DNA of 64,000 nucleotides, from positions 1,307,921 to 1,371,920 of the forward strand of contig NC_050737.1 in the NCBI RefSeq assembly GCF_014529535.1. The letters run 5' to 3'. Position numbers and translations under genes: made by a program. Shown piece after piece: positions 14,201-26,079 of this stretch. The stretch's first letter is position 1. Each line of letters opens with the position of its first letter. The DNA is from Bradysia coprophila. Lineage: Eukaryota; Arthropoda; Insecta; Diptera; Sciaridae. The notes under the pieces are model-generated. The model was not told the DNA's origin, made no database searches, and saw nothing but the letters and a program-made list of their open reading frames with translations.

Positions 14201-17200
14201 GTAATGTGATTGATCAACAGTGATTTTTGACGAAAAAAATTTATGAATTTCTTTGCTTCAGCCTATTTCAATTCTCGTTTTGCTGAACATTTTGAACATT
14301 TGCCCTCATCTAAAAGTTAGACAGAAAAAACCGAAAAATGGAGGTCTGTTAAAATCTTATGTGTTTTTAAAGTACTCGAAGTATATGTTGCATCAGCATC
14401 AGGTTTCATGAAATTTCACTTTTATGACTGCTGTCATTCTTTGCCTCATATTTTTTTGGGTGAACGGAACTTTGCCGCAAGCTCTTCAGTAAAATAAAAA
14501 GTTTCTCCGCCAGCAAATTTATATCTTACTTATTTAATACAAAACAGCTCAACAGTAGTTGAAAATCAATAAATTTTTAAAATCATATAGCAAGTATTTC
14601 AGTCACCACTACTTTTTGTGAAGTTTCGAACATATTTTTTATAATAAAAATGCAGAAAACTCGATAAATTTCTACGGTGCTTTTTAAGATTTTTCATGAA
14701 ACAGCGATAATATAAAAGAATTTTAGGTCTAGTATCGTGTTGTCTGAAAAATTTTCCGAAATTCGTTCTCATTGAGCATGGAGGAAAAAGTGTAATTCGA
14801 CATGTCTTCTAATTTTGGAGGTGTTGCGGTTTGTAATTGATAAAATAAAAAAGACAAATTTTCGTTTGCTAAACCAATTTTGTGTGGAATCATTTACAAG
14901 CCACAACCACTCTTAAATCAGAAAACATGTCGAATGTTTCATTTGCCTAGAAAAGTACTAAGCGGTCCAAAGTTTGGGGTCAGTCATACCCTCTTTTCTT
15001 GAACTTTTGTCACCATTTCTGTTCGTAAAAATGGTACAATCTCGTGAAGGGATTTTCGGTCCATTCAATCATAAAATAATTTCCCAGTCGATCCAGTCCT
15101 TTTTTAAAAAATGTCTCGTAATCTGTGATACTATCACATTTCAGAAGGTTGTCGACTGGCGAACTACCTAAATAAATATGTGGTCAATCACTTCATTAAA
15201 AGCTTATTTATTCGATTATAGTAGAAAACTAAAATTTCATGAAAGTCTTCAATTATATTTCATTTTTGGCATGTGGATTATTTGTATCCAAAGTTTTTCC
15301 AAAAAATTCATTAAATTTTCTGTCAAGGTTTTTTTCAATTCTTAAAAAGAATTTATTCTTCGGAGTATTGCTTCAAAAAATTAGATTCTGGGGATAGTGT
15401 CATTATATACGTAACATGCAACGGATAAAATTGTGCATAAAGTCGAGGTGCAGTTTTTAGAGTTATTTTCTGTCGAGTAGAAGAGGTGTCTCCTCCTCTG
15501 TTTTCACTTCTTCTTTTTTGTTCAAAACTTACATGAAATCTTCCATGTCGACCATATTTATTAACGGACAAGCCGGCTCCCCGTAGTATCCGTAACAGTA
15601 AGCAAAATTCCATGGCCGTGGTCCTTGGCACGGAGCATACGTCGGTATATCGGGAAAAGTACATGAATATTCCGATTGTACAGAACTATAGTGCGGAGCT
15701 AACGGTAGTGTTTCGTTTACGAAATGTGGCGATTGATAATCACCCAACCCTGAACTACACTGCACATCTTCAAGCTGTGAGGCGTTGTAACATCGTTGAA
15801 ATAAATTCATACTTTGTATTTGCCCCTGTTCATAAACAAATTCTGAATTGACCGCCTCCCACCAAGAGTGGTTCATTTTTGATATTTTGCAGTTATGATG
15901 GTTCGATTAACAATTGTGCCGAGAAATTTTTATGCCACAAAATCAATTTTTTTTTTATTTGACCACCATTTATATGCACGACCCGTTGAATTTTTGTAAA
16001 TTTTAATCCACTTCGACCAACGTTAATCCGAAGACTGAACAAATAGTTCCTGACAACGATTTAACAAATACCGTTCATACGTTCGAATTTGGCCGATAAG
16101 GATCATATGTAATCACTGGCCAATCAGAGCATGGCTCTTAATAAGCGCTGTATGCGAGCAATAAATATCACAACAGCTGGATATATTAAATGACACTCAA
16201 GTTGGTAGCAGAATTTCTTTGTACATAAAGAACATCATAAATTGGTGATAATACAAATTGATAATGAGATAAGGAGAGACACATAAGATAATCGTTACAG
16301 TGCATGGACGGCGGAAATAAGCATATCGAATGAGAAATATCCAGTTTGTTCAGTTGACTAGGTCTTCTTGTAGCACAAGGAAGGAAGAAGCGCAGTAGCG
16401 ATTGGTAGAGACAAGTAGAGAAAAGTTTTCTTAAGGCAGTTTTAAAATTGGGCAATTAAAAGTAAAGTGTGCTTACAGAGTGCCCCTGCAGTTGCTAAAC
16501 CTTAGGTCGTCTGAAAGGAAGTCAATCATAACGAAAGGGAAGCACATTGTGATACTAACAATAACATTTAAATCATTTGGAAAATTCGAAATCCAAATTT
16601 TCTTAAATATAATTTAGCATACAGTCAACCAGTAATCAATTGCTTGACACGAACACGTACTGGTACGTTTAAACGGTACGGCACGGCACGGAAAAATGCC
16701 GTTCATTTGTCAAGAATGTCAAATTAGGATTCAAATTTAACAGAACATCTTACAAGGTGTTTATGTGTCAAATGTGGTCCGAAATTAACTCAATTCTACC
16801 CAAGTACCATATAAAAACTGGTCAAAGATGATATTTAATTTCGCACCAAAAATTACGATTCTAACTGCCGGAAGAACGAAAACGAAGTGTGCAGGACTGT
16901 TTAAATGACAAAGACTTTTTTTGGTTTTTTTTTTTAGGAAAGTACTGGGATAGATTAGAACAGTTTAAAGCGCAATTAATGTCAGGAGTGGAGTGTGGAA
17001 TCTGTGAAACGTGAAAAATTTTTGAGAGAGAAACAAATATCCAAAAATTGAGATAAAACTTGAACAAAATTTTTTACAGTGAACGACATCTCAAATGTCT
17101 CACTGTCATTTTTTTCAGAGAATGTCATTGTGAATTTGCAATGACACAATAAAATTCTCAGAAAAATTCGACTGTGAGACATTTGAGATGTCGTTCACTG

Positions 17201-20200
17201 TATATTTTGAAATCCCTAGGTAAGACGGTGTTGTAGAAGGTAGAGAATTTAAACATTTTCCTATAAATGGGAAGTTTTGTATTACAATCTTGAATCTTCC
17301 AAGTAGGTAATAGTATTTTGTGCCACCGAGAATTGAAATACGACTCTTTTCAGCACTCATTTTAGTGTTGTAAAGTGACTTATTTCAGCACCCGTTTGAT
17401 GGGATAGTTCAACACTCAAAGCAGTGTTGAAATGAAATTTGTATGAGTTATTACAACATTCGTTTTAGAAAATGCAAAGCAATGTGATCGATCAAATTTG
17501 AAGTGTGATTGTTTACCATGAAAATTATGATTTTTTGGGCATTTGTCTATTTCAATTCTCGGTTGGCACAAAGCATGATGTGTTACACGTATTGTAATGA
17601 GATTTTTTCAGCACACGACCCAATTTTCCTTACTCGCTCCGCTCGTAAGGAAAACTTGGGTCTAGTGCTGAAAAAATCAACATTACAATACTTGTAACAC
17701 AACATACTATTACTTTACTAGTGAGGTAATGTGGCTTTTGGCCTTTCCCTCACTAGTGAAGACCCTTTCCCTCGCTCGTAAAGTAAAACGCCTTACTTTA
17801 CACGTGAAATAATTTGATATCTCCTATCCAGATGAGTAAAAGTATCCGAGGACCTCACTGGTATAGTAATGTACTATTGTGCCACCGAGAATTGAAATAC
17901 GACTCTTTTCAACATTCATTTTAGTGTTGTAAAGTGACTTATTTCAGCACCCGTTTGATGTGATATTACAACACTCAAAGCAGTGTTGAAATGGAATTTG
18001 TATGAGTTGTTACAGCATTCGTTTGAGAAAATGCAAAGCAATGTGATCGATCAAATTTGAAGAGTGATTGTTTACAATGAAAATTATGATTTTTTGTGCT
18101 CTTGTCTATTTCAATTCTCGGTTGGCACAAAGCATGATGTGTTACACGTATTGTAATGAGATTTTTTCAGCACACGACCCAATTTTCCTTACTCGCTCCG
18201 CTCGTAAGGAAAACTTGGGTCTAGTGCTGAAAAAATCAACATTACAATACTTGTAACACAACATACTATTACATGATTAGGGATAAAAAGATGAAAAGAT
18301 GAAAAGTAGAGTTTTCGTGTGAATTTTGTTGATCCGAGGCGAAGCCGAGGTCAATAAACACACGAAAACGAGACTTTTAATTTTTTCCCGAGTTATGTAA
18401 TGGATTTTACATGCTGGGGGCATCGAAAGAAGTGCTTGAAACATGAAAAGTACGGTTTTTGACGCATCAGTCAATCAGTCAATCAGTCAATAAAGGTCAC
18501 TTTATTCAATGTTTCGCTGTGTGTACCTGTGTCACAGTCACATACTAAAAAAAAACAATAAAACCTATTAAGCCCTAGCGTTTTGTTCAATATAACAACC
18601 GATTCAAAAATTTACGTTTAGAAAGTTTGTTACCGAACAGTGTATTTGATCGACTATATAAATACACATTCGTTTCATCATATTCATCGAAATAAGACAA
18701 AAATATTTTTCTATTTTACATTCCACACAAAGTTTATAACAAAAACATAGAAATAAAAACAAAAACGATGTTTGTGTATATACGGTAACACATTTCAAAA
18801 TAAAATAATGCATTGCATCGTACCCGCAACGCCGGCATATAGCAATCAATGTCAATGGCTAAATGTAGGTGAAATTTTATTATGAGGGTTTTTTTATCAG
18901 ATAACTTGGGATTTATTCTAGCTACTAGTATTTGTTCGTTAAACGGAGACACTTTCATTTGATATTCACAACAAAAAAGAGTAAAACAATGAGGTACAGG
19001 CCCATCGATTGTTTGAATTTTCAACAGTCAATCATGAAGTCGTTTGCATCTCAAACTGTAAAAATTCAAGTTTTAATTAAGCAACTATATTTAGCTCAAA
19101 AAAGATAAGAAGAGCGAGTCGTCGTTTGTACTGTTGTAGTCATCTTATGTCATCGACAATGACTACAAAAATAAAAGATTAGCCGGTTTTCTGTTATGTG
19201 GTCATTTCCATACTTCGACTTTTATAACATGCCCTTCTGTGTGACATTCGGTTTTTATTTCATAACTTTGAAGCATGACCCTTACTCCTTATTTTACATA
19301 TATCTCCCACATCAATTGGGAGTAGGAATTAAAAATGGAGCCGAAGCGGGCGCACATGCGGCCAGAATATATTTTACTTCAAAACACAAGTCAGTTCGTG
19401 TCTTCTTGAAAATCGATGTGAAAAACGCCTTTAATGAACTTAGACGAGACATTTTATGGCAAAAAGTTAAGTCAACGATACCAGAAATCTATAAGTTTGT
19501 AGAGCTGTGTTACAGAATTCCAACAAATGTATATTATAGAGAACATGTAATTTTATCACAAAGAGGAGTACAACAAGGTGACCCTCTTGGACCCGCACCA
19601 TGTCTTTACAAAATCTAGATCTTACATTTGATATCTTTATGATGGTACAATTGGAGGTGCGCCAGATGATGTATTCAATGCATTACAAGACATTATCCAG
19701 AAAGCGAGAGACATAGGCCTAGAATTAAATTATGAAAAGTGCGAAATTTCTGGCTTAGGTACAGAATCAGATGAATTAAAAAACGAAATATACGGACGTT
19801 TCAATTCCATCTTAAATGGTATACAAAAGATGAGTGCCGTTAACAGAAGCAGCATCAACGTTGTGTTTGGAAAATAAAATAAAAGACAGATAAGCTCACA
19901 CAGTGCATATTGTCTCCTTCGGTTTGCCATAATGACACCTCGTTTAATATTCTTTTTACGTCACCAATGTGGCAAAATTGTTCAGGATTACTGCATTATG
20001 ACGATGGTGCTTAAAAATTCATTAGAATCGCTTTTCAATTTACATCTTACAGAAAAGGCCTGGATCGAATCTTCTGTACCCATTAAGAGAGGTGGTATCG
20101 GACTACGACATGCTTCAGATATAGCTCTACATTCTAAATCAATTTGGTACAAGTTGAGGCTGAAGAACAGTGGTGTCAGAGGTTTGGAGAGTTACCTGAG

Positions 20201-23200
20201 GAGTCGTTACGACCATTACAGGACAATGGGATAATGGATAAATTTTGAAATAACCCGAAAATTGGAAGTAATCAAGTAATACATTCATGGCCTAATGAGA
20301 AAATTGACAAGGCACGTTTGCTGGCAAATTCATCCGAAGAATCGGGTGCTTGGCTTCAAGCTTTACCATCACCGCAGCTTTGTACACATTTAAACAACGA
20401 CGAATTTAGAGTAGCTATCGCATTACGTCTTGGTTTGCCAATTGTACAATTGTGGATCGAAAGTAGACAAATACGGTAGATATGGTTTATCTTGCTCCAA
20501 AGCTTCAGTAACACTACCACGACATCGAAACTTCAACAACTTAATGCAACGAGGATTGAAATCAGCAGAAGTTCCTTGTTTACTCGAACCACCAGGATGT
20601 TCCAGACCAGATGGGAAGAAACCTGATGGCCTCAGTCTCTTACCTTGGACAAAAGGAAAATCACTGTTATGGGACTATACTTGTGCTGATAGTTTTGCGA
20701 CATCGTATATAAATCGAACCTCAAAAGAATTAGGTTGGACAGCAAAACACGCGGAAGAAAAGAAGGACGAACACTACGTCGATTTGCGAGAACAATTTAT
20801 TTTCATTCCAGTCGCCACATAGACGTCCGGTGTGTTTGGCAAAGAAGCAATTAAACTAATAAATAGAAAAATATTTTACTTTACTAGTGAGGTAATTTGG
20901 CCTTTCCCTCACTAGTGAAGACCCTTTCCCTCGCTCGTAAAGTAAAACGCCATACTTTACACGTGAAATAATTTGATATCTCGTATCACGGTGAGTAAAG
21001 TGGTATAGTAATGTACTATTACATATCTCCTTTTTCCATTCAGGTGTTTCCTGACAAAGTTGTAAAGCGAAATGTAAGTACATGTCATAAAAATGTCAGT
21101 ATGGAAATGGCCATAGGAAAGTGTGTAATAAAGGAAGACTATTATGGTTTATAAGTTGACTTGCACATAGAATTTACTTATAATTTCTAAAATTTATGCA
21201 TCAACTTATAAGCGAAAATACGTATGTAATCCTTAATAAACAAAAGACGAAAGAAGTAATTGATTCAGGCAGGACCTATTTTTAGGAAGCTGATTTTGCC
21301 AGAATTTACCGAATGGAACATTGCTAACTTTGGAAAATTAGGGCAGATTTTTGAAAATTTCTTCAAATTCAGAAAATCAATTACCCAAACACAGGAACTT
21401 CGACAGCTAGCAACTACATGGACAATACGAATGCTGTTTGTAAAAGGTTGAACTCCTTTTTCGAATACATTCAATGATTCATTGCAACAGTATTATCTCG
21501 TATATGAACAACAAAACAAAATACCTTTGAATCTAGTACAGCAAAAGTTTGATGCGTTTGTGGGTAGTGTAAAATTAGGCCAGGCATTCTGACATAATTC
21601 ATTAGAATATACTTAGCACATTCTGAAGTTTAAGACCAAAATTATTTGTTGAAAATTACTTATAAATCGGATCCGTTCAAGTCAATAAAGATTTTACAAA
21701 CAAATTTCTTGTCAAGAAGACGCTTTACATACAGACAAGTTTATGCTGCCTAGCTTCTGGGTACATATTTTGTACGAAACTGGAAATCACATTGGTATTG
21801 GTCATTCCAATTTTATTCGATTTTAATGTGCAACGTGTTATATAATTCAATCTCGTCAGAATTGTGAATGACATCGAGTATTCAACGGTATAATTTGATT
21901 CAGTCATGCAGATGGTATTTGGTGTACTGTATCTCAATTAGAAATGAGAACATTTATGTAGTTCGGGTAGAATCGAACTAAAATGTACACTATTGGCACG
22001 CGTTTGCCAATAAAAAAAAGAATTCGCATGCTTTTACGTAAATAACTTCTCCATTCGCACACATTTGACCGAGTATATTGTTTCATAGAAAAAAAGAACA
22101 TTCAATTAAATTTGCATACGAAATTAAGTTGAAAATTGTTGATTTATTTTACGATTCCGAATCGAAAAGACGTTAATTTGAATGTTATTGCGTGTTTATC
22201 GAAGTATCTACATATTGAATATCCACTTTGAATACTATTATATATGTAAAGCGTCTGCATTCTGTTTTGACGAGGCACAGGTTTCCTTTCAAATTAACAG
22301 AACATATTTGTTATGAAAGAAGGCAGGACAGATTATTACATAGCACCGAAATATTCGGAGAACAAAGAGAACGTGTGTTCTTTATTTTGGTTTTTTGAGA
22401 AGGAAATCGTAGGATTCTTTCTTTTTACTTCGTTTCTATCTTTCTGCAAGAGTGCAAGTTGTTGATGTCAACAATAGACGAACAATACAGGTTGCCGGTT
22501 TTCATGAAGAAAACATCGCATGCATTTCCTCATTTACTTTATAACTTTTATACTCACCGACTCATTAAATTCGTATTCAAATGCATGGTAATCAAAAGGC
22601 GATAAAATTGAAACGATTTGCAACGTTTTCTCTTTTTTGTTCGCGAGGATAAGAAATTGCGATGCATGGACGGTGTAGGATTTTATTATAAATTATAACA
22701 GAATAGGTTAGAAGTTATCGGGCCTACGATGCCATTATACACAGCTCATTCGCTTTGCTGGTTGACGCTATTGTATAGAAAGAGAAAAATAGTATTTCTC
22801 GTTACGAGTGATGAAAAATTCTGCTTTCATCACGAGTTAATGCTTAGTTTCCTCTTACCAAAAAAAGTACTCCGTGTGAGAGACAAAATTGAATTTTTTC
22901 AATTTTTCTTTGTTTATTTGACAGTTTGCTCTCTCACGGCGCTCTAACGGCTCTCTCACGGCGTACTTTTTTTAAGTGGAATGGGCACTTAAGAACTACG
23001 TTTTTTGTGCCTTAAGGATCATAACGAGACGAAACTACAACAACATAAACAAAGTTATCACTCTACAAACCCTACAATAATTTCATCAACTATCATGCTC
23101 ATTCGATTGCGACCGAAAAGTACTGTTACAGCCGCAAATACGTCTCTCTGAGAAGTACTGAAACTTGAATTTTTCTATCGTCTAACGTCGAATTATAATT

Positions 23201-25208
23201 ATGATCGTAAAGCACAAAAAATGTTATTTTTACAATCATTAATCAAATAAGTCTCGAGAGCAGCTACCAATCGCAAAACCTAAATTTCTTATTTAAAATA
23301 GAAATTCAAATTTGCCGATTCTAAACTTTATTGCAAACTTTCCGTTCGGCTACACAGAACATACATGTCCAACTAAGCCGAGAAAAATATCATTTTGTGT
23401 CATCTGTTACCGTAAGCGATAAAAAATGTTGTCAATACTATGACCGAAAGAAATAAACGACCATTTATGATAATGCTGACAGTACAGAGCTTGGTCTCAA
23501 CGCAAAGACAAAAGATATAGAATCACAGTGGAGACAAGATATATCCTCAAAAAGTGCAGCTTCTGAAATTGTAATTACAAAACATCTGCGGACAGTCGAA
23601 TTCCGATCAATTCCGTTCCAGCTGAAAAGATATTAATACAAAGCCGTGCATACATATTTCGGTAGAGGACTATAGAATTAGCGAAGCTTTATCACCAATA
23701 ATAAAAAGGCCAATGCAATTTTCTGCAAGAGTCTATGTACGAAACTCAAATCGGTCGACACTTTTTGCGATTGCGATTATGTGAAACTGTCTCACGAATC
23801 CGATCTCTCAGAATTGTGATTTTAATTAAAGGACCAAAGTACAAACACTTCAAAACACATTCTGTAATATGCTGAGGAGTTGAACTTTTACGAATTAAAT
23901 AACTGAAATCGACAATAATAGGATTAGGATACAGTTCAAGTAACTCCCATTTCCTGTGATGATTCATGTGTACGAGTCTACATTCTGATTTTGACAATAA
24001 CAATGACATACGACTAAGAATTGTTCCCATCACATCATCCACAGAAAGTGAAAGGTTTCGTTTCCCGATCAAGTATATGCCCTTGGTAGAGAGAACAGCT
24101 TCGGTTTGGTGAAACGTTAATTATGTCACAAGTTTCTTTCAACAATAATATCAATTTTTCCGATACATTTTACTGTTAAGCGCTCACGAGACGCATCTTA
24201 TCAATTAGCAAGACAATATAAAATGTTGCCACTTAATTTAGATGTGTATTGGCTGTTCACTTAACAGTAGCCCAAAATAAATTTTTGTTTAAATTTTCAT
24301 TTGTATTAAATATGTGACTTATTGGCTCGCACACACTCGCATTCGACTTGTACAGCTGGTTCACTGGTCATAACGTAATGTTGACTCAATTTAAATATTG
24401 TCCGACTTTCTTTCAACAAAAATCTTAACTAAACCAACAAAACATTGAGTATGATGTTTGTCCTCCTCCCGCCCAAACATCCCCTTAATATAAACGAATA
24501 AACAGAAAAATCTGTAAAAATTCTGAGTAAATTTCAAGATTAGTATTCACAGTAGATTATTAGGCAGGCCATAGATAGCACACACAAAATCAAGACAATC
24601 AACCAATCATATGGAAAACTAAGAGCGTCTTTATTATTCAACAGACAAAAGGGAATTTATCAGAAGATACCAAAAGAATTCATGAAAAGATTTCCCAAAA
24701 AAAATGTTTTGGTATCACAACAACATATATTTGTTGTGCTGATACTGTACATTATAAGCTACGAGCTGATTCCATTATATGGCAGGCAAATATAATGTAC
24801 GTCGAATACGGGTAATTGTACGAAAATAAGTTTTTATTGACTTTGTAATGTGTAATAATGAGCAGATTTTGTCGTAATATATTTAGCCACAAAAGATCGA
24901 GTTACTCAAATAAAAGATGGAATTTACGTCTAATAATTAATATCTAAGGGAACACAATTATTACGAAAAAAAAGAAGAATTTTTTTTGTCTCGATTACGA
25001 ACACAGGTCATAACACATCGATATTGAGTATGGCCATAGTGATATGCATGTATGTATTTAATATCATCCAAATAAACTGGTTGATCGTAAATAAATATGT
25101 TAAAAATTCATTGCATAGTGTACGCAGTACTCACCTTCGTTTTTCCTTTGCCTTTGGTTTACCATTAGTAACCGTTTCCGCAACAGTCTCTTCACTTTTA
25201 TTAACCAT
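5257..25208 (-). CDS. sima: HIF-1 alpha homologue (Sima-like bHLH-PAS), 3' end missing
   Basis: Hypoxia-inducible transcription factor alpha subunit, expected to pair with the ARNT/Tango bHLH-PAS partner in the nucleus. Coding exons on the minus strand in order: 25208-25135, 6789-6602, 6295-6123, 6057-5857, 5795-5632 and 5363-5257. All six join in one frame with GT/AG borders (phases 2, 1, 0, 0, 2, 1). The first exon ends in KPKAKEKRR and runs into the bHLH exon [18 protein letters not shown], as in Drosophila Sima. PAS-A follows ([45 protein letters not shown]), then PAS-B ([46 protein letters not shown]). The reading stops inside PAS-B at a donor, AAAGTG|GTAAGT. The next exon (a GGYxW-type stretch), the oxygen-dependent degradation domain and the activation domains were not found in 1-5256, so they probably lie before the window. 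The intron after the first exon is about 18 kb. Confidence 0.93.
7470..7560. repeat. Degenerate 18-bp tandem repeat
   Basis: About four to five imperfect units of the type AGCTATGACTCCAGAAGA follow one another (GAGTTATGACTTCAGAAG, GAGCTATGACTCCAGAAG, AAGCTATGACTCTAGAAG). A more diverged unit is visible upstream near 7440-7470. It is a short minisatellite inside the sima intron. Confidence 0.6.
8853..8995. mobile_element. hAT-type MITE with 8-bp target duplication
   Basis: A 143-bp element with terminal inverted repeats CAGTGCCGGACTGGC and GCCAGTCCGGCACTG. A perfect 8-bp direct repeat, AGCAGAAG, stands on both sides (8845-8852 and 8996-9003). The CAGTG ends and the 8-bp target duplication are the marks of hAT transposons. 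It has no coding capacity. The intact ends and duplication point to a fairly recent insertion. Confidence 0.9.
11723..12130. mobile_element. Foldback MITE flanked by TTAA
   Basis: Two inverted arms of about 190 bp face each other across a short loop near 11925. The outer ends read GAGGGCTCACCCCTTGGC and, inverted, GAGCGCTCACCCCTTGGC. TTAA stands directly outside both ends (11719-11722 and 12131-12134), which is the target duplication used by piggyBac-type elements. The arms differ at a modest number of positions, so it is not brand new. No protein is encoded. Confidence 0.8.
12201..12360. mobile_element. MITE with TTATTAGTAAGTT ends
   Basis: A 160-bp inverted-repeat element. The left end TTATTAGTAAGTT...TTTACCGAA is mirrored by TTCGGTAAA...AACTTACTAATAA at the right. 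The interior repeats the words TTTACCGA and CGGTAAA. No target duplication could be defined with confidence. Confidence 0.65.
15533..15876 (-). CDS. sima: Alternative first coding exon of sima
   Basis: This is an open reading frame of 114 codons from an ATG in good context (atcaaaaATG). It ends in VDMEDF plus AT at a strong donor, AT|GTAAGT. The donor leaves phase 2, exactly what the bHLH exon starting at 6789 needs. Joined, the reading becomes ...[21 protein letters not shown] with no stop. The peptide is rich in Tyr, Cys, Pro and aromatics ([17 protein letters not shown]) and has no basic tail, unlike the other N-terminus. It therefore looks like a promoter-specific N-terminal extension. 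What it does is not known from sequence. It could instead belong to an unrelated gene, but the phase match and position inside the sima intron favour sima. Confidence 0.72.
17077..17200. mobile_element. TA-flanked MITE (Tc1/mariner-like)
   Basis: The ends CAGTGAACGACATCTCAAAT and the inverse ATTTGAGATGTCGTTCACTG enclose 124 bp. TA lies immediately outside both ends. A TA duplication with short perfect inverted ends is typical of Tc1/mariner-derived MITEs. The interior also pairs (TCAGAGAAT / ATTCTCAGA). Confidence 0.75.
17320..17713. repeat. 394-bp composite repeat, copy 1
   Basis: This segment recurs at 17879-18272 with the same length and only scattered substitutions. Inside it are two elements. 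The first starts GTGCCACCGAGAATTGAAAT and ends ATTTCAATTCTCGGTTGGCAC. The second is bounded by TGTGTTACA-(A/C)GTATTGTAATG inverted repeats and holds a strong hairpin around CTCGCTCCGCTCG. It looks like one MITE joined to another, then copied as a unit. Confidence 0.75.
17714..17878. mobile_element. MITE with TACTTTACTAGTGAGGT ends, copy 1
   Basis: The spacer between the two 394-bp repeats starts (T)ACTTTACTAGTGAGGT and ends ACCTCACTGGTATAGTA, an imperfect inverted repeat. A very similar sequence lies at 20876-21022 just after the dead retrotransposon. TACTATT/GTACTATT words flank both copies, which suggests a shared insertion preference. Confidence 0.6.
17879..18272. repeat. 394-bp composite repeat, copy 2
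   Basis: Second copy of the unit at 17320-17713, equal in length, with about a dozen single-base differences. See that entry for the internal structure. It is followed by a GTTTTCGTGTG/CACACGAAAAC hairpin at about 18305-18375 and by a small CAGTCAAT tandem repeat at about 18468-18490. Confidence 0.75.
19306..20870 (+). pseudogene. Dead non-LTR retrotransposon (reverse transcriptase, likely restriction-like endonuclease type)
   Basis: Remains of a LINE-type polyprotein in several frames. The RT core starts near [13 protein letters not shown], continues through [14 protein letters not shown] and reaches [12 protein letters not shown] at about 19600, after which the frame breaks. Downstream the catalytic YxDD box reads Y-L-Y-D, so the first catalytic Asp is lost (about 19630-19650). 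A C-terminal part follows: [13 protein letters not shown], then a Cys cluster where the usual His of GRHGLSC is Tyr (GRYGLSC), then [11 protein letters not shown]...LLWDYTC. The PDG...WD pattern suggests a PD-(D/E)xK restriction-like endonuclease. That class is inferred, not proven. An in-frame TAG near 20820 interrupts the last conserved block. The copy is not functional. Confidence 0.85.
20876..21022. mobile_element. MITE with TACTTTACTAGTGAGGT ends, copy 2
   Basis: Close copy of 17714-17878, with the same order of words (CCCTCACTAGTGAAGACCC, CGTAAAGTAAAACGCC, GTATAGTAATGTACTATT) and a short internal deletion. It abuts the 3' end of the retrotransposon remnant, so it probably landed in or next to that element. 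Confidence 0.65.
22855..22977. mobile_element. Short inverted-repeat element
   Basis: The inverted ends AAAAAAAGTACTCCGTGTGA and, at the right, CTCTCACGGCGTACTTTTTT enclose about 75 bp. The motif CTCTCTCACGGCG occurs twice at the right end. A MITE or a solo hairpin; the family is unknown. Confidence 0.5.
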
Positions 25209-26079
25209 TTTTGATACATTTGTCATTGCTTATGCATTTATTGGGAACTTTCGCTGATCAACACCATCAACCTTTCTTGACGTTTTTCACAGTTCCAAAG
25301 TCCATTCAACAAAAATAGCTTTTGGTTCAAACACTTTGTCTTTCACAATAAATTGTTCCAATTGTCACTGTTTTTTCCTTGAATTAATTCGCTTTTTGTT
25401 CTTTGTACAAAAAAAATAATTGACAAATCAAAATTCATCCACCATCCATTAAAATGTTTTCGTACGCACAAATACGTTTTTTTGATACGGTGTACACACT
25501 GTACATGGGAGCTGAGTCGATATACTGACAGACATACGTTCTTTTTGTAGATATGTCAAAAATTATTATGATTTCACGTAGAGAACCGCCGTTCGTATCG
25601 TTCGCAACAATCGCAGCGAGCCGTTCTTTCGAAAAAGAAATAGACTTTTGTAAGTAAACTAAACAAATTAAAGCTACTTGAAGTGAAACGTGACAATCGT
25701 GAGAATCGACTCACTAGTCTTGAGCCTGAATTACTGAATTATACTTCTCATAAAGTTTATGTCACTGAAATCCAATGTTTGTTACACAAAAAAAAAAATA
25801 AAAGTATTTAAGTCTAAAATACATCGCGAAGATTATATAACACAACAAAGGAGATCATATCGACGAACATTCAAATATTTTCTTGACTATATGTCATGAG
25901 TCATGGCGTTTGATTGAGAGATAATGAAAAAGTTTTGGTATTGAGTCTAAAACTCACTGAGTCCGAAGAGTTGAATTGTTCGAGATTTTGTTTCATTATA
26001 TATTGAACAAGAAATAATGATATTATGAAAGTAGTTAGTCCGACCACATAGATCGAACGACGGTGGTTGAGTTAGTTAC

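Larger units (their letters stand above)
6790..15532. other. sima: Long sima intron
   Basis: This interval separates the bHLH exon (acceptor at 6791-6790) from the alternative first exon (donor at 15532). It is AT-rich with poly-A and poly-T runs. It holds a degenerate tandem repeat (7470-7560), a hAT-type MITE (8853-8995), a TTAA-flanked foldback element (11723-12130) and a second MITE (12201-12360). Open frames such as 9833-10123 (plus) and 13478-13756 (minus) match no family and have no convincing splice context. Confidence 0.7.
15877..25134. other. sima: Long sima intron with transposon remains
   Basis: Region between the alternative first exon and the main first exon of sima. It holds a TA-flanked MITE (17077-17200), the paired 394-bp repeats (17320-18272), a broken retrotransposon on the plus strand (19306-20870) and a small inverted-repeat element near 22.9 kb. 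The minus-strand open frame at 23746-24072 has no in-frame ATG near its start and no acceptor giving a usable phase, so it was not called a gene. Confidence 0.65.

Noticed and set aside
23746-24072. Minus-strand open frame of over 108 codons in the sima intron
   Set aside because: No ATG near its start, no acceptor that fits the phase-2 sima first exon without hitting a stop, and no family resemblance.
25685-25692. ACGTG core as a hypoxia response element for sima
   Set aside because: A single five-base match in 2 kb is expected by chance.
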